DNA of 64,000 nt from Geomonas diazotrophica (GCF_018919385.1 NZ_JAHLMF010000008.1:310001-374000), one strand, 5' to 3'; shown: positions 39,591 to 51,615, counted from the first letter of the stretch. Notes: generated from the sequence alone by a model not told the origin. A program made the numbers and translations.

Positions 39591-40713
39591 AGTTTTTATG
39601 CTTTTCCATCATCTCCACGAACCTGTCGAACAGGTAGTGCGAGTCGTGCGGCCCGGGGGACGCCTCGGGGTGGTGCTGCACCGAGAAGATGGGGAGCGTC
39701 TTGTGCGCCATCCCCTCGACGGTCTGGTCGTTCAGGTTCTCATGGGCGAGGCCGGCCACGTTGGAGAGCGACAGGATGTCGACCGAGAAGCCGTGGTTCT
39801 GCGCGGTGATCTCGACCTTCCTGGTGGCCATGTCCATGACCGGGAGGTTGGAGCCGTGGTTGCCGAACTTCAGCTTGATGGTACGGCCGCCCAGGGCGAG
39901 GCCGAGGAGCTGGTGGCCGAGGCAGATGCCGAAGATCGGTTTCTTGCCCACGAACTTCTTGATGTTCTCGATGACTTCCTTCATCGGCTCCGGGTCGCCC
40001 GGGCCGTTGGAGAGGAAGATGCCGTCCGGGTTCATGGCCAGCGCCGACTCGGCCGGGAACGTTGCCGGGACCACGGTCACGTCGCAGCCTGCGGAGACCA
40101 GGCAGCGCAGGATGTTCAGCTTGATGCCGAAATCGTAGGCGACCACCTTGTACTTGAGGTCCCTCTTGTCGACTTCGGGGTAGCCGGTCTGCAGGTCCCA
40201 CAGCCCCTGGGTCCAGTGGTAGGGGGCGCTGCAGGTGACGCCGGTTGCGAGATCCAGACCGCTCATGGACGGGATGGCGCGGGCCTTTTTCACCAGGCTC
40301 TCGGGATCGAAGTCGATTGTGGAGATGATGCCGTTCTGGGCCCCCTTGTCGCGAAGGTGCCGGGTCAGGGCGCGGGTGTCGATCCCCTGGATGCCGACCA
40401 CACCGTTCTCTTTCAGGTAGGCGTCCAGGCTCATGGTGGCGCGGTAGTTGGAGTAGCAGTCCAGGTACTCGCGCACGATGAAGCCGGAGAGGTAGAGCTG
40501 GTTGCTCTCAATATCCTCCGGGTTGATCCCGGTGTTCCCGATCTGGGTGTAGGTCATGGTGACCATCTGCCCCTTGTACGAGGGGTCGGTGAGCACTTCC
40601 TGGTAGCCCGACATGGCGGTGTTGAACACCACCTCGCCGCTGGTTTCGCCCGTTGCGCCGAAGGCCTTCCCTTTAAAAATCCGGCCGTCCGCCAGAGCCA
40701 GCACTGCTTTCAT
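39589..40713 (-). CDS. carA: Carbamoyl-phosphate synthase small (glutaminase) subunit
   Basis: This 374-residue subunit hydrolyses glutamine and channels ammonia to CarB. The N-terminal CPSase small domain (FNTAMSGYQEVLTDPSYKGQ) is followed by a class I glutamine amidotransferase domain with the nucleophile Cys in GICLGHQLLG (about residue 256) and the His/Glu pair in QHHPEASPGPHD. The start follows GGGAGAAG. It lies downstream of pyrC across a repeat doublet. Confidence 0.97.
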   Translation of the reverse strand: MKAVLALADGRIFKGKAFGATGETSGEVVFNTAMSGYQEVLTDPSYKGQMVTMTYTQIGNTGINPEDIESNQLYLSGFIVREYLDCYSNYRATMSLDAYLKENGVVGIQGIDTRALTRHLRDKGAQNGIISTIDFDPESLVKKARAIPSMSGLDLATGVTCSAPYHWTQGLWDLQTGYPEVDKRDLKYKVVAYDFGIKLNILRCLVSAGCDVTVVPATFPAESALAMNPDGIFLSNGPGDPEPMKEVIENIKKFVGKKPIFGICLGHQLLGLALGGRTIKLKFGNHGSNLPVMDMATRKVEITAQNHGFSVDILSLSNVAGLAHENLNDQTVEGMAHKTLPIFSVQHHPEASPGPHDSHYLFDRFVEMMEKHKN

Positions 40714-40795
40714 GTATCTTCTCCCGAATCCGTTATATTTCTGCCGCGCGGTGAGCGCGATATTACGATCTATACGATGTCGTCCATCCGCAACT

Positions 40796-40900
40796 GTAGG
40801 GGCGAATAATCATTCGCCCCCCCTATTCTTGCATCTCTGACCGACTGGCCATGGGCGGTGGTGAGGCACCAGTGGCTGGGCGAATGTTATTCGCCCCAAC
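40796..40900. repeat. REP-like family 1, inverted doublet
   Basis: The left copy (40796-40819) begins GTAG. The right copy (40878-40900) has a 3-nt loop, ends CAAC instead of CTAC, and is preceded by GGCACCAGTGGCT. Start-to-start distance is 82 bp. It lies between pyrC and carA. Confidence 0.85.
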
Positions 40901-40919
40901 AGCGTCTCGCGCCGCTACC

Positions 40920-42194
40920 CTATGCCTGGTACACCACCTGTCCCTTGACCACGGTGTACGCCGCCTTCCCCTTCATCTTCCACCCCAGGAACGGCGAGTT
41001 CTTCGACTTCGATTCCAGCTTGTCCGCCTCGACCTGCCACTCCTTGCCCGGATCGATGACGGTGACGTCGCCGACCGCGCCGACCCTCAGGGTGCCGCGA
41101 TCGATCCCGAGGATCTTCGCGGGGTTGCAGGACATCACCGAAACCAGCCCTTTAAGATCCAGCACCCCTTCCTCGACCAGCTTCAGCGAGAGCGGCAGGG
41201 AGGTTTCCAGGCCGACGATGCCGTTCAGCGCCACGTTGAACTCGACGTCCTTCTCGTCCGGGTGGTGCGGCGCGTGGTCGGTGGCGATGGCGTCGATGGT
41301 GCCGTCGGCGAGCGCCGCCTTCATGGCCGCCACGTCGGACTCGCCCCTCAAGGGCGGGTTCATCTTGGCGTTGGTGTTGTAGCCGCGCACCGCGTCGTCG
41401 GTAAGGGTGAAGTAGTGCGGTGCGGTCTCGCAGGTCACCTTGACGCCGCGGGCTTTCGCGTTGCGGATGATGCGCGCGGAACCGGCGGTGGAGATGTGGG
41501 CGATGTGCACCGGCGCGGCGGCGAACTCGGCGAGGTAGACCTCGCGGGCCACCGCGATATCTTCGGCTGCCCAGGGGATTCCCTTGAGCCCGAGCTCCGT
41601 GGAGACAAACCCTTCGTTCATCACCCCTTCGCCCACCAGGGCAAGGTCCTCGGAGTGGGAGATCACCGTGATGCCGACCCCCTTGGCGTACTCGAGGGCG
41701 CGGCGCATCAGCTCGGAGTTGCACACGGGCTTGCCGTCGTCGGAGACCGCGACGCAGCCGGCCTCTTTGAGATCGCCCATCTCGGCCAGGCTGTCACCCT
41801 TGCTCCCCTTGGTGATGGAGCCGACCGGGAAGACGTTGACCAGTGCCTCGCTCTTGGCCTTGTTCACCACGTAGCAGGCGACCGCCTTATTGTCGATCAC
41901 CGGCGAGGTGTTGGGCATGCAGGCGACCGAGGTGAAGCCGCCTGCCGCAGCGGCGCGGCTGCCGGTGGCGATGTCCTCTTTGTACTCGAGGCCAGGATCA
42001 CGCAGGTGCACGTGCATATCGATCAGGCCCGGGGTGACCAGGAGCCCGGAGGCGTCGATGGTCGGGGTCCCTTCCGGTGCGGTCAGCCCCTGCCCCAGTT
42101 CCAGGATCACACCGTCGGCAATCAGCACATCCATGGTTTCGTCGATCCCCTGCGAAGGATCGATCACGCGCCCACCTTTTATCAGAAGATTCAT
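40920..42194 (-). CDS. pyrC: Dihydroorotase
   Basis: This amidohydrolase of 424 residues catalyses the third step of pyrimidine synthesis. The zinc ligands in [10 protein letters not shown] (about residue 60), the conserved ATDHAPH stretch and the C-terminal GVKVDADKLESK-like region place it in the class I (bacterial long-form) dihydroorotases. Since the active metal ligands are kept, it should be catalytic, not the inactive PyrX type that accompanies some PyrB proteins. The ATG at 42194 follows GGAGG; the frame runs six codons further without a site. Confidence 0.95.
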   Translation of the reverse strand: MNLLIKGGRVIDPSQGIDETMDVLIADGVILELGQGLTAPEGTPTIDASGLLVTPGLIDMHVHLRDPGLEYKEDIATGSRAAAAGGFTSVACMPNTSPVIDNKAVACYVVNKAKSEALVNVFPVGSITKGSKGDSLAEMGDLKEAGCVAVSDDGKPVCNSELMRRALEYAKGVGITVISHSEDLALVGEGVMNEGFVSTELGLKGIPWAAEDIAVAREVYLAEFAAAPVHIAHISTAGSARIIRNAKARGVKVTCETAPHYFTLTDDAVRGYNTNAKMNPPLRGESDVAAMKAALADGTIDAIATDHAPHHPDEKDVEFNVALNGIVGLETSLPLSLKLVEEGVLDLKGLVSVMSCNPAKILGIDRGTLRVGAVGDVTVIDPGKEWQVEADKLESKSKNSPFLGWKMKGKAAYTVVKGQVVYQA

Positions 42195-42210
42195 GCAAAC
42201 CTCCAAAAAC

Positions 42211-42353
42211 AAGTTCTATGTTCCAGGTTCTACGTTCTACGTTAAAGGCCAGGGCCTAGAGCGCAGGGTAGCACGAAGAACAGCCTCTCGATATGTCGTA
42301 ATAGGTTCCTCGCCCATGTCCAACGTAGAACGTAGAACATAGAACGTAGAACG
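42211..42353. repeat. TTCTACG heptamer repeats, inverted doublet
   Basis: The left arm (42211-42243) contains repeated GTTCTACGTTCTA units; the right arm (42321-42353) is the inverse (CGTAGAACGTAGAAC). The inner segment is 77 bp. It fills the whole gap between pyrB and pyrC. Confidence 0.75.
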
Positions 42354-42357
42354 GCCT

Positions 42358-43290
42358 CTATTCCACCGGCTCTCCGCCGCAGACGTGGTACAGCATGGCC
42401 ATCCTGACCGCGACGCCATTCTCCACCTGCTTCAGAATCGCGGACTGGTCGCAGTCGGCAACCGAGGAGGCGAGCTCCACGCCGCGGTTGATCGGGCCGG
42501 GGTGCATGACGATGGCGTCTTTCTTCGCCAGGGCGAGCACGGCGGGGTTGAGGCCGAAGTAACGGGAGTATTCGCGCATGCTGGGGAGCAGGGTCTTGCC
42601 CTGGCGCTCCAGCTGGATCCTGAGCATCATGACCACGTCGGCCTGGTCCACCGCCTCGCGCATGTCCTTGCAGACGGTCACGTTGCCCAGACGCTCGATA
42701 CCGGGGGGCATCATGGTCGGGGGACCGGCGAGGAAGACCTGCGCGCCCATGGTGGTGAGGCCGTAGATGTTGGAGCGGGCCACGCGGCTGTGGGTGATGT
42801 CGCCGACGATGGCGACCTTGAGACCTGCCAGCTTGCCGAACTTCTGGCGCATGGTGAGCATGTCCAGCAGCCCCTGGGAGGGATGCTCGTGGGCGCCGTC
42901 GCCTGCGTTGATCACGGAGCAGGAAACCCTCTTGGCGAGGTACTCGTGGGCGCCGGAAACCGAATGGCGCATCACGATGATGTCCGGCTTCATGGCGAGG
43001 ATGTTGGCGGCGGTATCGGAGAGGGTCTCACCTTTGACCACGGAGCTGGTCGACGCGGTGATGTTGACGGCGTCGGCGGATAAACGTTTCGCGGCGATCT
43101 CGAAGGAGGTACGGGTCCTGGTGGATGCCTCGTAGAAAAGGTTGATCACCGTCTTGCCGCGCAGAGTCGGCACCTTCTTGATGTCCCGCTGGTTGATCTC
43201 GCTTAGGTTGTCCGCCGTGTCGAGGAGCAGTTCGATCTCCTGCTTGGTCAGATCCTTCAGGGCGATGATGTCTTTGTGCCTGAAACCCAT
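42358..43290 (-). CDS. pyrB: Aspartate carbamoyltransferase catalytic subunit
   Basis: This 310-residue enzyme joins carbamoyl phosphate and aspartate. The carbamoyl phosphate loop STRTRTSFE (about residue 53), HPSQGLLDM and the GPINRG motif near the C terminus are present. No regulatory subunit (pyrI) gene follows; control instead appears to be at the RNA level through PyrR. The ATG at 43290 was chosen over an upstream in-frame codon because of the G-rich site just upstream and the family start MGFRHKD. Confidence 0.96.
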   Translation of the reverse strand: MGFRHKDIIALKDLTKQEIELLLDTADNLSEINQRDIKKVPTLRGKTVINLFYEASTRTRTSFEIAAKRLSADAVNITASTSSVVKGETLSDTAANILAMKPDIIVMRHSVSGAHEYLAKRVSCSVINAGDGAHEHPSQGLLDMLTMRQKFGKLAGLKVAIVGDITHSRVARSNIYGLTTMGAQVFLAGPPTMMPPGIERLGNVTVCKDMREAVDQADVVMMLRIQLERQGKTLLPSMREYSRYFGLNPAVLALAKKDAIVMHPGPINRGVELASSVADCDQSAILKQVENGVAVRMAMLYHVCGGEPVE

Positions 43291-43380
43291 GGTCCCCCCC
43301 CAGAAACTAGTTTTGCGCCTCGCACCGTTACGTGGCGCGTTGAAAACGATCAGACTAGATTGCAAGTGCTTCAAAAATCT

Positions 43381-43465
43381 ACCCTCACCCGGCCTTCGGC
43401 CCCCCTCTCCCGGAGGGCGAGGGCTTCACATCCACCTTCTCCCGCCGGGAGAAGGTGCCCCGCAG
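43381..43465. repeat. GC-rich repeat family 2
   Basis: The unit ACCCTCACCCGGCC...CTCTCCCGGAGGGCGAGGG spans 43381-43422, and a related CACCTTCTCCC/GGGAGAAGGTG palindrome follows at 43432-43465. It lies between pyrR and pyrB. Confidence 0.7.
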
Positions 43466-43489
43466 GGGCGGATGTGGGCGGAGGTGTGA

Positions 43490-44055
<566 letters not shown>

Positions 44056-44111
44056 TCATCGGCGTAAGCGCCTGTCGTTTAACGTTTTCGCGCCCGGAGC
44101 GCGTAATTAAA

Positions 44112-44147
44112 AAGAGCCTTTCCGCACAGATGGGCGAAAAGGCTCTT
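44112..44147 (-). terminator. Attenuator terminator upstream of pyrR
   Basis: A 10-bp stem (AAGAGCCTTT with its complement) encloses a loop with some inner pairing and is followed on the minus strand by TTTTTAATT. It lies about 70 nt before the pyrR ATG and after the PyrR-binding element, so it is the expected regulated terminator. Confidence 0.82.
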
Positions 44148-44182
44148 CCTTTTAGATAGTAAAAGAGTGCTTTATGCTTCAC

Positions 44183-44206
44183 CTTTGCTAACCTCACGGG
44201 GCTAAT
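44183..44206 (-). promoter_or_regulatory. PyrR-binding RNA element in the pyr leader
   Basis: The leader reads TTAGCCCCGTGAGGTTAGC. This matches the known PyrR-binding loop (consensus ARUCCNGNGAGGYU) at most positions, including GUGAGGUU, and is flanked by bases able to form a stem. It sits between the promoter and the attenuator. Confidence 0.75.
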
Positions 44207-44232
44207 TTAAAAGGCATCGATAAATTTGAGAC

Positions 44233-44261
44233 AAAGTAGCATCGAGACTTACCAGAGTCAA
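44233..44261 (-). promoter_or_regulatory. Sigma-70 promoter for the pyr operon
   Basis: The minus strand carries TTGACT, a 17-bp spacer and TACTTT. The transcript start is expected near 44226, so the RNA begins about 20 nt before the PyrR element. Confidence 0.6.
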
Positions 44262-44275
44262 GGAAAAGGAGATGA

Positions 44276-44425
44276 GGCAGACAAAGATTTAGATTAAGAT
44301 TGAGCAATGATACCGGGCCGCGTTCACACCGCTTCTCACTTCGGCGGCGACACCCCAAGAGACGCTCCGGCGCCCCTGCGAACCCCACACCTTTGTCTTT
44401 ATCTTTGTCTTTATCTTTATCTGCC
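44276..44425. repeat. Hexamer microsatellite, inverted doublet
   Basis: The left arm (44276-44303) starts GGCAGACAAAGAT and continues with AGATTA-like units. The right arm (44390-44425) is the inverse: TTTGTC/TTTATC hexamers ending ATCTGCC. Together with the pyr leader it fills the gap between pyrR and yhbY (44044-44530). Open frames reading through it (DKDKDK or LSLSLS) are not believed. Confidence 0.65.
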
Positions 44426-44530
44426 TTTAGTGCTATAAAGCTCGCACCGTTTTTCGGAAAAAATACAGACTTTTTGCAGATGGCACAAGGCGGCAGCCCG
44501 AAAGCCTGCATGAGTACAAAGGAAGAAGTG

Positions 44531-44827
44531 ATGTTGACAGGAAAGCAGAAAAGGTTTCTCCGCGCGCTCGGGCACAGCCTTAAGCCGGTGATCCAGGTAG
44601 GCAAGAGCGACGTCAGCGAGGCGCTGGTGAAGGAGACCATCGAGGCGCTGGCCAGCCACGAACTGATCAAGGTGAAGGTGCTGGAGAGCTGCCTCATGGA
44701 CCGCCACAGCGTGGCGGAAGAACTCTGCACCGCCTGCGAGGCGGAACTGGCGCAGGTGCTGGGACGCACCCTGCTGCTCTACAAGCAGGCCAAGGAGCCG
44801 AAGCTGGAGCTTCCCAAGGGGAAATAA
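44531..44827 (+). CDS. yhbY: YhbY/CRM-domain RNA-binding protein (ribosome assembly)
   Basis: This 98-residue single CRM domain protein is thought to act in 50S subunit maturation. LTGKQKRFLRALGHSLKP and HELIKVKVL follow E. coli YhbY (97 residues) closely, with the GKSD loop in place of the family's GxxG turn. The ATG at 44531 has AGGAAG upstream and gives the standard length; an in-frame ATG 21 nt earlier is possible. It is divergent from the pyr promoter and ends in a strong terminator. Confidence 0.92.
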   Translation: MLTGKQKRFLRALGHSLKPVIQVGKSDVSEALVKETIEALASHELIKVKVLESCLMDRHSVAEELCTACEAELAQVLGRTLLLYKQAKEPKLELPKGK

Positions 44828-44848
44828 CCGGATCAGCCGCCATCATGT

Positions 44849-44881
44849 AAAAAGCCTCCCCGACACTCAGGGAGGCTTTTT
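44849..44881. terminator. Terminator of yhbY
   Basis: A perfect 12-bp stem (AAAAAGCCTCCC with its complement) with a 9-nt loop has runs of T on both strands. It may also stop read-through on the minus strand. Confidence 0.92.
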
Positions 44882-44989
44882 ACGTTTCCGGCCGGTTACG
44901 ATCGCCCGTTACACACGCCGCATCCCCTCTCCCCCTGGGAGAGGGACTGGCGGGGATCATCTATCGGTAGCTTTATTTTGCAGGAGGGC

Positions 44990-45397
44990 CTAGCGCAGGC
45001 CGGATGCGTTGAACAGGGCCGAGTATTTCATGTCCGTCCCCATTATGTGGTCCTGCAGCCAGCGCTTCAGGAATTCCAGGATCTCGGCGGTGAAGATGAG
45101 TCCTTGGTTGTCGGCCCGGTTCTTCAGGTCAAGGGCCTTGGCGGCAAACTCCTCGTGCTCTCTTTTGTGCGCCACGAATTCGGGGTACTGGAACTTCTGC
45201 ATGTACGCCTCTTCGGTCTGGAAGTGGCTGGCCACGTACGTCACCATCGAGGCGATGATTTCCTTCTGCGCCTCCTTCCCTACCCGTGCCATGTGCGCGT
45301 CGTACAGCGCATTCAGCATGTCCACAAGGTTCTTATGCTGGTCGTCGATCTCCTTGACCTTAACGCTCAGTGCATCACTCCATTCAAGATAAGCCAT
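44990..45397 (-). CDS. Bacteriohemerythrin
   Basis: This is a non-heme di-iron oxygen-binding protein of 135 residues. All seven iron ligands of the family are visible: His21, His58, Glu62, His77, His81, His117 and Asp122. There is no fused sensory domain, so it is likely an oxygen carrier or scavenger protecting anaerobic enzymes. The ATG at 45397 (MAYLEWSD) is preferred to a GTG 9 nt earlier; GAGGTG upstream serves either. It is followed by a GC-rich repeat fragment near 44925-44950. Confidence 0.94.
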   Translation of the reverse strand: MAYLEWSDALSVKVKEIDDQHKNLVDMLNALYDAHMARVGKEAQKEIIASMVTYVASHFQTEEAYMQKFQYPEFVAHKREHEEFAAKALDLKNRADNQGLIFTAEILEFLKRWLQDHIMGTDMKYSALFNASGLR

Positions 45398-45515
45398 CCC
45401 GATCACCTCAACAGTATTGTTTTCCCTGAGCGGCTATTTATCACACCTTTCGGCCCAGGATCAAGCCGGAGAGTTCGTCGACATCGTCTACGGAACCGCT
45501 ACAACGACCTTGCTG

Positions 45516-46664
45516 CTAGACCCGCTCGTACGGTTCGAAGAGGCGCTTGAACTCGTCCAGGGCGAAGCGGTCGGTCATGCCGGCGATGTAGTCGCAGATC
45601 ACCCGCTCGCGCCCTTCGCGTTCCATCTTCACCTGGTGCTTCATGGGAAGCAGCGTCGGATGCTTCAGGTAGACCTCGAAGAGCTCGGCCAGGTAGCGCT
45701 CGGCCTTGACCCGCATCCTCTCGACCTTGTAGTGACGGTACAGGTTCTGGAACAGGAAACGTTTGAGCTGCGCGTTGCGCTCTGTCATGGCGGGGCTGAA
45801 GGAGACCACCGGGACGTTCACCCTTCTCAGGTCCTCCTGGGTCTCGATCTTCAGCTTGCCAAGGTTCTCCGCGGTGGTCTGCACCAGGTCGTTGATCAAT
45901 ACGCCGATCAGCGCGCTCACGGTCTGGCACACACCGCGCTCGACGTCGATGTCGGGGTACCTCGCCACGATCCCCTCGTGCACCTCGTTCCAGAGCTCGA
46001 CCTTCTTCAACTGGCCAAGGTTCACGTACCCGGACTTCAGGCCGTCGTCGATGTCGTGGTTGTTGTAGGCGATCTCGTCGGCGAAGTTGATGAGCTGGGC
46101 CTCGACGGTGGGGACGGTTCCCGGAAGGAACTCGGCGAAGATGGGGGCGGGGGAATCGTAGGGGGAGGAATGCTTGGCGATCCCTTCGCGCACCTCCCAG
46201 GAGAGGTTGAGCCCGTTGAAGCCGGGGTAGCGCTCCTCCAGCTCGTCCACCACCCTGAGCGACTGCAGGTTGTGCTCGAAGCCGCCGCACCCCTCCATCA
46301 GACGGTTCAGCACCTCCTCGCCGGTATGCCCGAAGGGGGTGTGCCCGAGATCGTGGGCAAGAGCCAGTGCCTCGGTCAGCTCTTCGTTCAGACCGAGCCT
46401 CCTCGCGATCCCCTTCCCTATCTGGGCGACTTCCAGGGAGTGGGTGAGACGGGTGCGGTAGTAATCCCCTTCGTGGTTGACGAAGACCTGGGTCTTGTAT
46501 TCCAGGCGCCTGAACGCGGCGCAGTGAATGATGCGGTCGCGATCCCTTTCGAAGGCGGGACGATTGTCCCTGAACTCCTCGTGGTGCTTGCGTCCGCGGG
46601 ATGTGGAACTGGTGGCCGCGTAGCCCGCCAGATCGCCTCGCTCCAAGGCATTACCCTCTTTCAT
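45516..46664 (-). CDS. dgt: dGTP triphosphohydrolase-like HD-domain protein
   Basis: This is a 382-residue deoxynucleotide triphosphohydrolase that would cleave dNTP to nucleoside and triphosphate. HD metal ligands are in THSLEVAQ (His75) and LAHDLGHTPFGH (His104, Asp105), with a later Asp in NFADEIAYNNHDIDD. Its length fits the shorter bacterial group (about 380 residues) rather than E. coli Dgt (505). The ATG follows GGGGGG. It stands alone. Confidence 0.9.
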   Translation of the reverse strand: MKEGNALERGDLAGYAATSSTSRGRKHHEEFRDNRPAFERDRDRIIHCAAFRRLEYKTQVFVNHEGDYYRTRLTHSLEVAQIGKGIARRLGLNEELTEALALAHDLGHTPFGHTGEEVLNRLMEGCGGFEHNLQSLRVVDELEERYPGFNGLNLSWEVREGIAKHSSPYDSPAPIFAEFLPGTVPTVEAQLINFADEIAYNNHDIDDGLKSGYVNLGQLKKVELWNEVHEGIVARYPDIDVERGVCQTVSALIGVLINDLVQTTAENLGKLKIETQEDLRRVNVPVVSFSPAMTERNAQLKRFLFQNLYRHYKVERMRVKAERYLAELFEVYLKHPTLLPMKHQVKMEREGRERVICDYIAGMTDRFALDEFKRLFEPYERV

Positions 46665-46887
46665 CCGCCCCCCTGCTCAGTCAGTTAAAAGTAGGTAATT
46701 TATATACTGGTCGCCGACGCTGTCAACAGCAAACTTGATTGACCTTATCCATGCATCGTGCTAATAGAGCTGCTTGCGGCGCAATGTCATACATCATTTG
46801 CCGCCCGACAAGCTGCCACGCGATACAGACCCGTTGCAGCCATGGAGTTGTTCTCTTTATGACGTACCTAAACCGGAGATGGTCCTC

Positions 46888-47469
46888 ATGCGGGTGATCG
46901 CGGGAAGCGCCCGCGGCCGCCAGCTGCTGGCCCCGAAAAACCAGCGGGTGCGCCCGACCGCGGACCGTGTCAAAGAGGCGCTCTTCAGCATCCTCACCAG
47001 CCGCCTGGGAGATTTCTCCGGCATGCGGGTCCTCGACATCTTCGCCGGCACCGGCAACCTCGGCATCGAGGCGCTCAGCCGCGGCGCGGAAAGCGCGCTC
47101 TTCATCGATTCGCACCGCGACTCGGCGGAGCTGGTCCGCAAGAACCTGGAAGGGACCAGGCTCGCGGAGCGGGGCAAGGTCGTGGTGCAGGATGCCGCAG
47201 CTGCCATCCGGTGGCTCTCCCGCGGCGAGCCCCCGTTTCACCTGGTGTTCCTCGACCCTCCCTACGCCGAGGGGCACACGCAAAGGTTGCTCGAATTGCT
47301 CTCGACCTCGCCGCTCATTGACGCGGGCAGCACCGTGGTCGCCGAGTTCTCCGCCAAAGAGGATGTACCAACGCGTTTCGGCAGGCTGGTTGAAAGCGAG
47401 CGCCGCGTCTACGGCGACACCGCCCTCTCCTTCCTGACCATTTCAGACAGAGGTGAACCGTGCCCCTGA
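46888..47469 (+). CDS. rsmD: 16S rRNA (guanine966-N2)-methyltransferase
   Basis: This is a SAM-dependent methyltransferase of 193 residues. MRVIAGSARGRQLLAP at the start, the SAM site LDIFAGTGNLGIEALSRGA and the N6/N2-methylase motif DPPY (in FLDPPYAEG) identify RsmD. The ATG at 46888 is preferred to the one at 46879 because GGAG is correctly spaced for it. The end overlaps coaD by 10 nt, the common rsmD-coaD pairing. Confidence 0.95.
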   Translation: MRVIAGSARGRQLLAPKNQRVRPTADRVKEALFSILTSRLGDFSGMRVLDIFAGTGNLGIEALSRGAESALFIDSHRDSAELVRKNLEGTRLAERGKVVVQDAAAAIRWLSRGEPPFHLVFLDPPYAEGHTQRLLELLSTSPLIDAGSTVVAEFSAKEDVPTRFGRLVESERRVYGDTALSFLTISDRGEPCP

Positions 47470-47951
47470 GAGTGGCTGTCTATCCCGGCTCCTTCGATCC
47501 CGTAACCTACGGCCATCTGGACATCATCGACCGTGCCCTCAAGATCTTCGACGGCGTCATCGTGGCAGTGGCCAGAAACTCCGAGAAGAACGCCCTGTTC
47601 ACCGTCCAGGAGCGGATCGACATGCTCTCCGAGATCCTCAGGGACCGACCGCAGGCGCGGGTCGAGACCTTCGACGGGCTCCTGGTCGACTACGTGCGAC
47701 GCGCCGAGGCCACCGTGGTCATCCGCGGCTTGCGCGCGGTTTCCGACTTCGAGTTCGAGTTCCAGCTGGCCCAGATGAACCGCAACATCACTCGTGAGGT
47801 GGAGACGCTGTTCATGATGACCTCGGTCCCCTACAGCTACCTCTCCTCCTCCATCGTGAAGGAGGTGAGCCACCTGAACGGTCCGGTGGACAAGCTGGTG
47901 CCGCCGCTGGTGAAGAGCGCCCTGGACGAGAAGTTCAGGCCGGGACGCTGA
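47460..47951 (+). CDS. coaD: Phosphopantetheine adenylyltransferase
   Basis: This 163-residue enzyme of coenzyme A synthesis makes dephospho-CoA from phosphopantetheine and ATP. The nucleotidyltransferase motif YPGSFDPVTYGHLD and the ISSS-type loop YLSSSIVKEVS are present. It starts at GTG inside the end of rsmD with AGAGGTG upstream, so it is translationally coupled. Confidence 0.96.
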   Translation: MPLRVAVYPGSFDPVTYGHLDIIDRALKIFDGVIVAVARNSEKNALFTVQERIDMLSEILRDRPQARVETFDGLLVDYVRRAEATVVIRGLRAVSDFEFEFQLAQMNRNITREVETLFMMTSVPYSYLSSSIVKEVSHLNGPVDKLVPPLVKSALDEKFRPGR

Positions 47952-47990
47952 CATGGGCGGTTGCGTGGCACATCACGTTTGATAGCATGA

Positions 47991-48021
47991 GAGGCGTTTG
48001 CGCATAGCAGCGCCTTTTTTT
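47991..48021 (+). terminator. Terminator of rsmD-coaD
   Basis: GAGGCG pairs with CGCCT (plus inner GCGC pairing) and is followed by eight T. It lies 40 bp after the coaD stop codon. Confidence 0.75.
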
Positions 48022-48049
48022 ATTCCGCAGGACTGTCACAGGAGGCCGT

Positions 48050-48241
48050 ATGATCAGCAAGGACATGACCATCAGCGAAATCCTCAGGCGTTACCCGCAA
48101 ACCCTCCCCGTCTTCGAACGTTACGGCCTTGACTGCTACGACTGCCAGATCGCCGACTTCGAGCAACTAGAGCACGGCGCCAGCGTGCATAAAGTCGACC
48201 TCAAGGCCCTTCTCGACGAGCTGAACAAAAGCATCTGCTGA
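48050..48241 (+). CDS. DUF1858 (redox disulfide) protein, second copy
   Basis: This is a 63-residue protein, with MTISEILRRYPQTLPVFERYGLDC followed by CYDC, so the CXXC pattern is kept. It differs from the copy at 34269 in lacking the Gly-rich CIGCMG loop and in its acidic C-terminal half. The ATG follows GGAGG. The function is unknown; a disulfide-switch role is inferred from the Cys pair. Confidence 0.82.
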   Translation: MISKDMTISEILRRYPQTLPVFERYGLDCYDCQIADFEQLEHGASVHKVDLKALLDELNKSIC

Positions 48242-48284
48242 GGGTGCCCCCTCGCCGTTTACTGGTTGACGACGGCCTTACGCA

Positions 48285-48333
48285 ACCCCTCTCCCTCCCC
48301 CGGGAGAGGGTGCCCGAAGGGGGGTATGAGGGC
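48285..48333. repeat. GC-rich repeat family 2
   Basis: CCCCTCTCCC, a C-rich loop and GGGAGAGGGTGCCC, continuing to GGTATGAGGG. It lies in the 490-bp gap 48242-48732, the rest of which (48334-48640) shows nothing that can be recognised; long open frames there have no ribosome site or similarity. Confidence 0.65.
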
Positions 48334-48660
48334 CTTGCGGCAGCTTACCGTTTTACCCTCGGCACACGTCCTCGCCCCGCCCTTCTCCCCTCCCGCCCCC
48401 CTTCCCCCGCCCGGCGCATCATCACCCGCACAGTCCGCTCCAAAGTGGCAGTTACGACCGCACGACCACGTCCGACAGCATCGAAAACCGTACTGTTACC
48501 GGCCGGCGGTTCGATATCAGTAAACGCGATTTTAAAACAGGGTAAATGGATTTACCCACTCCCCAAAGCGCCCTTGCCTGGAGGCCGCAGAACGTGCTAC
48601 CTTCAGTCACCTCGGCACCTTACCGTCAGGATTAATTTTTTCTTGTATTCACTATTTAAA

Positions 48661-48688
48661 TTGACTTTTTACCAAAACTGAATAATTT
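48661..48688 (+). promoter_or_regulatory. Candidate sigma-70 promoter for the XRE-cupin regulator
   Basis: TTGACT, 16 bp and TAATTT in a conspicuously A/T-rich segment (48635-48700). The start would be about 37 nt before the ATG. Confidence 0.5.
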
Positions 48689-48732
48689 TAGCCGAAGTAA
48701 AACGGTGGATTATTCACCAGAGGAGCAGCGTC

Positions 48733-49296
48733 ATGTCAGAGTACAACATCGGGTCAAGACTGAAGAAACTGCGTCAGGCCCGGAAACTTACCCTGCAGGC
48801 GGTGGCCAACGAGACCGGCTTCTCCCCGGCCCTGATCTCGCAGATCGAGAACGACAACGTTTCCCCCCCGATAGCAACCCTCTCCAAGATCGCCAAGTTC
48901 TTCGACATCAAGCTGGCACAGCTTTTCAGCGAGGACGAGGACGACCGCAAGTTCGAGGTCGTGCGTGCGCACGAGCGGCGCATCGTGCCCCGGGTCATCT
49001 CCAAGGAGGGGACCAAGCAGGGATACTTCTACGAGTCCCTTTCCTTCTACAAGCAGAACAAGAAGATGGACGCTTTCATGGTCACCCTGACCGAGAAGGC
49101 GCCTGAGGCCAACACCTACAGCCATGACGGCGAGGAGTTCATCTACGTCATGAAGGGAAACGCAGATTTCCTGCTGGACGACAAGAAAATCACCCTGCAC
49201 GAAGGGGATTCCCTCTATTTCGAGTCGAGCATGGGACACCGTCTTCTGAGCCACGACGGCAAGGAGGTTAAGGTCCTGGTGGTCGTAACGAAGTAA
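48733..49296 (+). CDS. XRE-family regulator with cupin sensor domain
   Basis: This 187-residue regulator has an N-terminal helix-turn-helix (about 6-60; LTLQAVANETGFSPALISQIEN) and a C-terminal cupin barrel (about 105-185; YSHDGEEFIYVMKG and GDSLYFESSMGHR). Such proteins sense small acids or amino acids through the cupin. It lies 63 bp upstream of malic enzyme on the same strand, so it could regulate carbon flow at the malate-pyruvate node; that is inferred from position only. The ATG follows GAGGAG. Confidence 0.88.
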   Translation: MSEYNIGSRLKKLRQARKLTLQAVANETGFSPALISQIENDNVSPPIATLSKIAKFFDIKLAQLFSEDEDDRKFEVVRAHERRIVPRVISKEGTKQGYFYESLSFYKQNKKMDAFMVTLTEKAPEANTYSHDGEEFIYVMKGNADFLLDDKKITLHEGDSLYFESSMGHRLLSHDGKEVKVLVVVTK

Positions 49297-49359
49297 ATCC
49301 AAGAGCAGTGGATTCAATGGCGGGCAGCCGCTCATCCTATGGGTCAAAGGAGAACTTAA

Positions 49360-51609
<2,250 letters not shown>

Positions 51610-51615
51610 ACGAGT

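Noticed and set aside
44194-44769. A 191-codon minus-strand frame containing a DKDKDKDK stretch
   Set aside because: It runs antisense through yhbY, the hexamer repeat and the pyr promoter; the repeat alone produces the charged run.
48244-48681. A 145-codon plus-strand frame in the gap after the second DUF1858 gene
   Set aside because: It begins next to a stop codon, crosses a GC-rich repeat and an A/T-rich promoter, and has no recognisable product.
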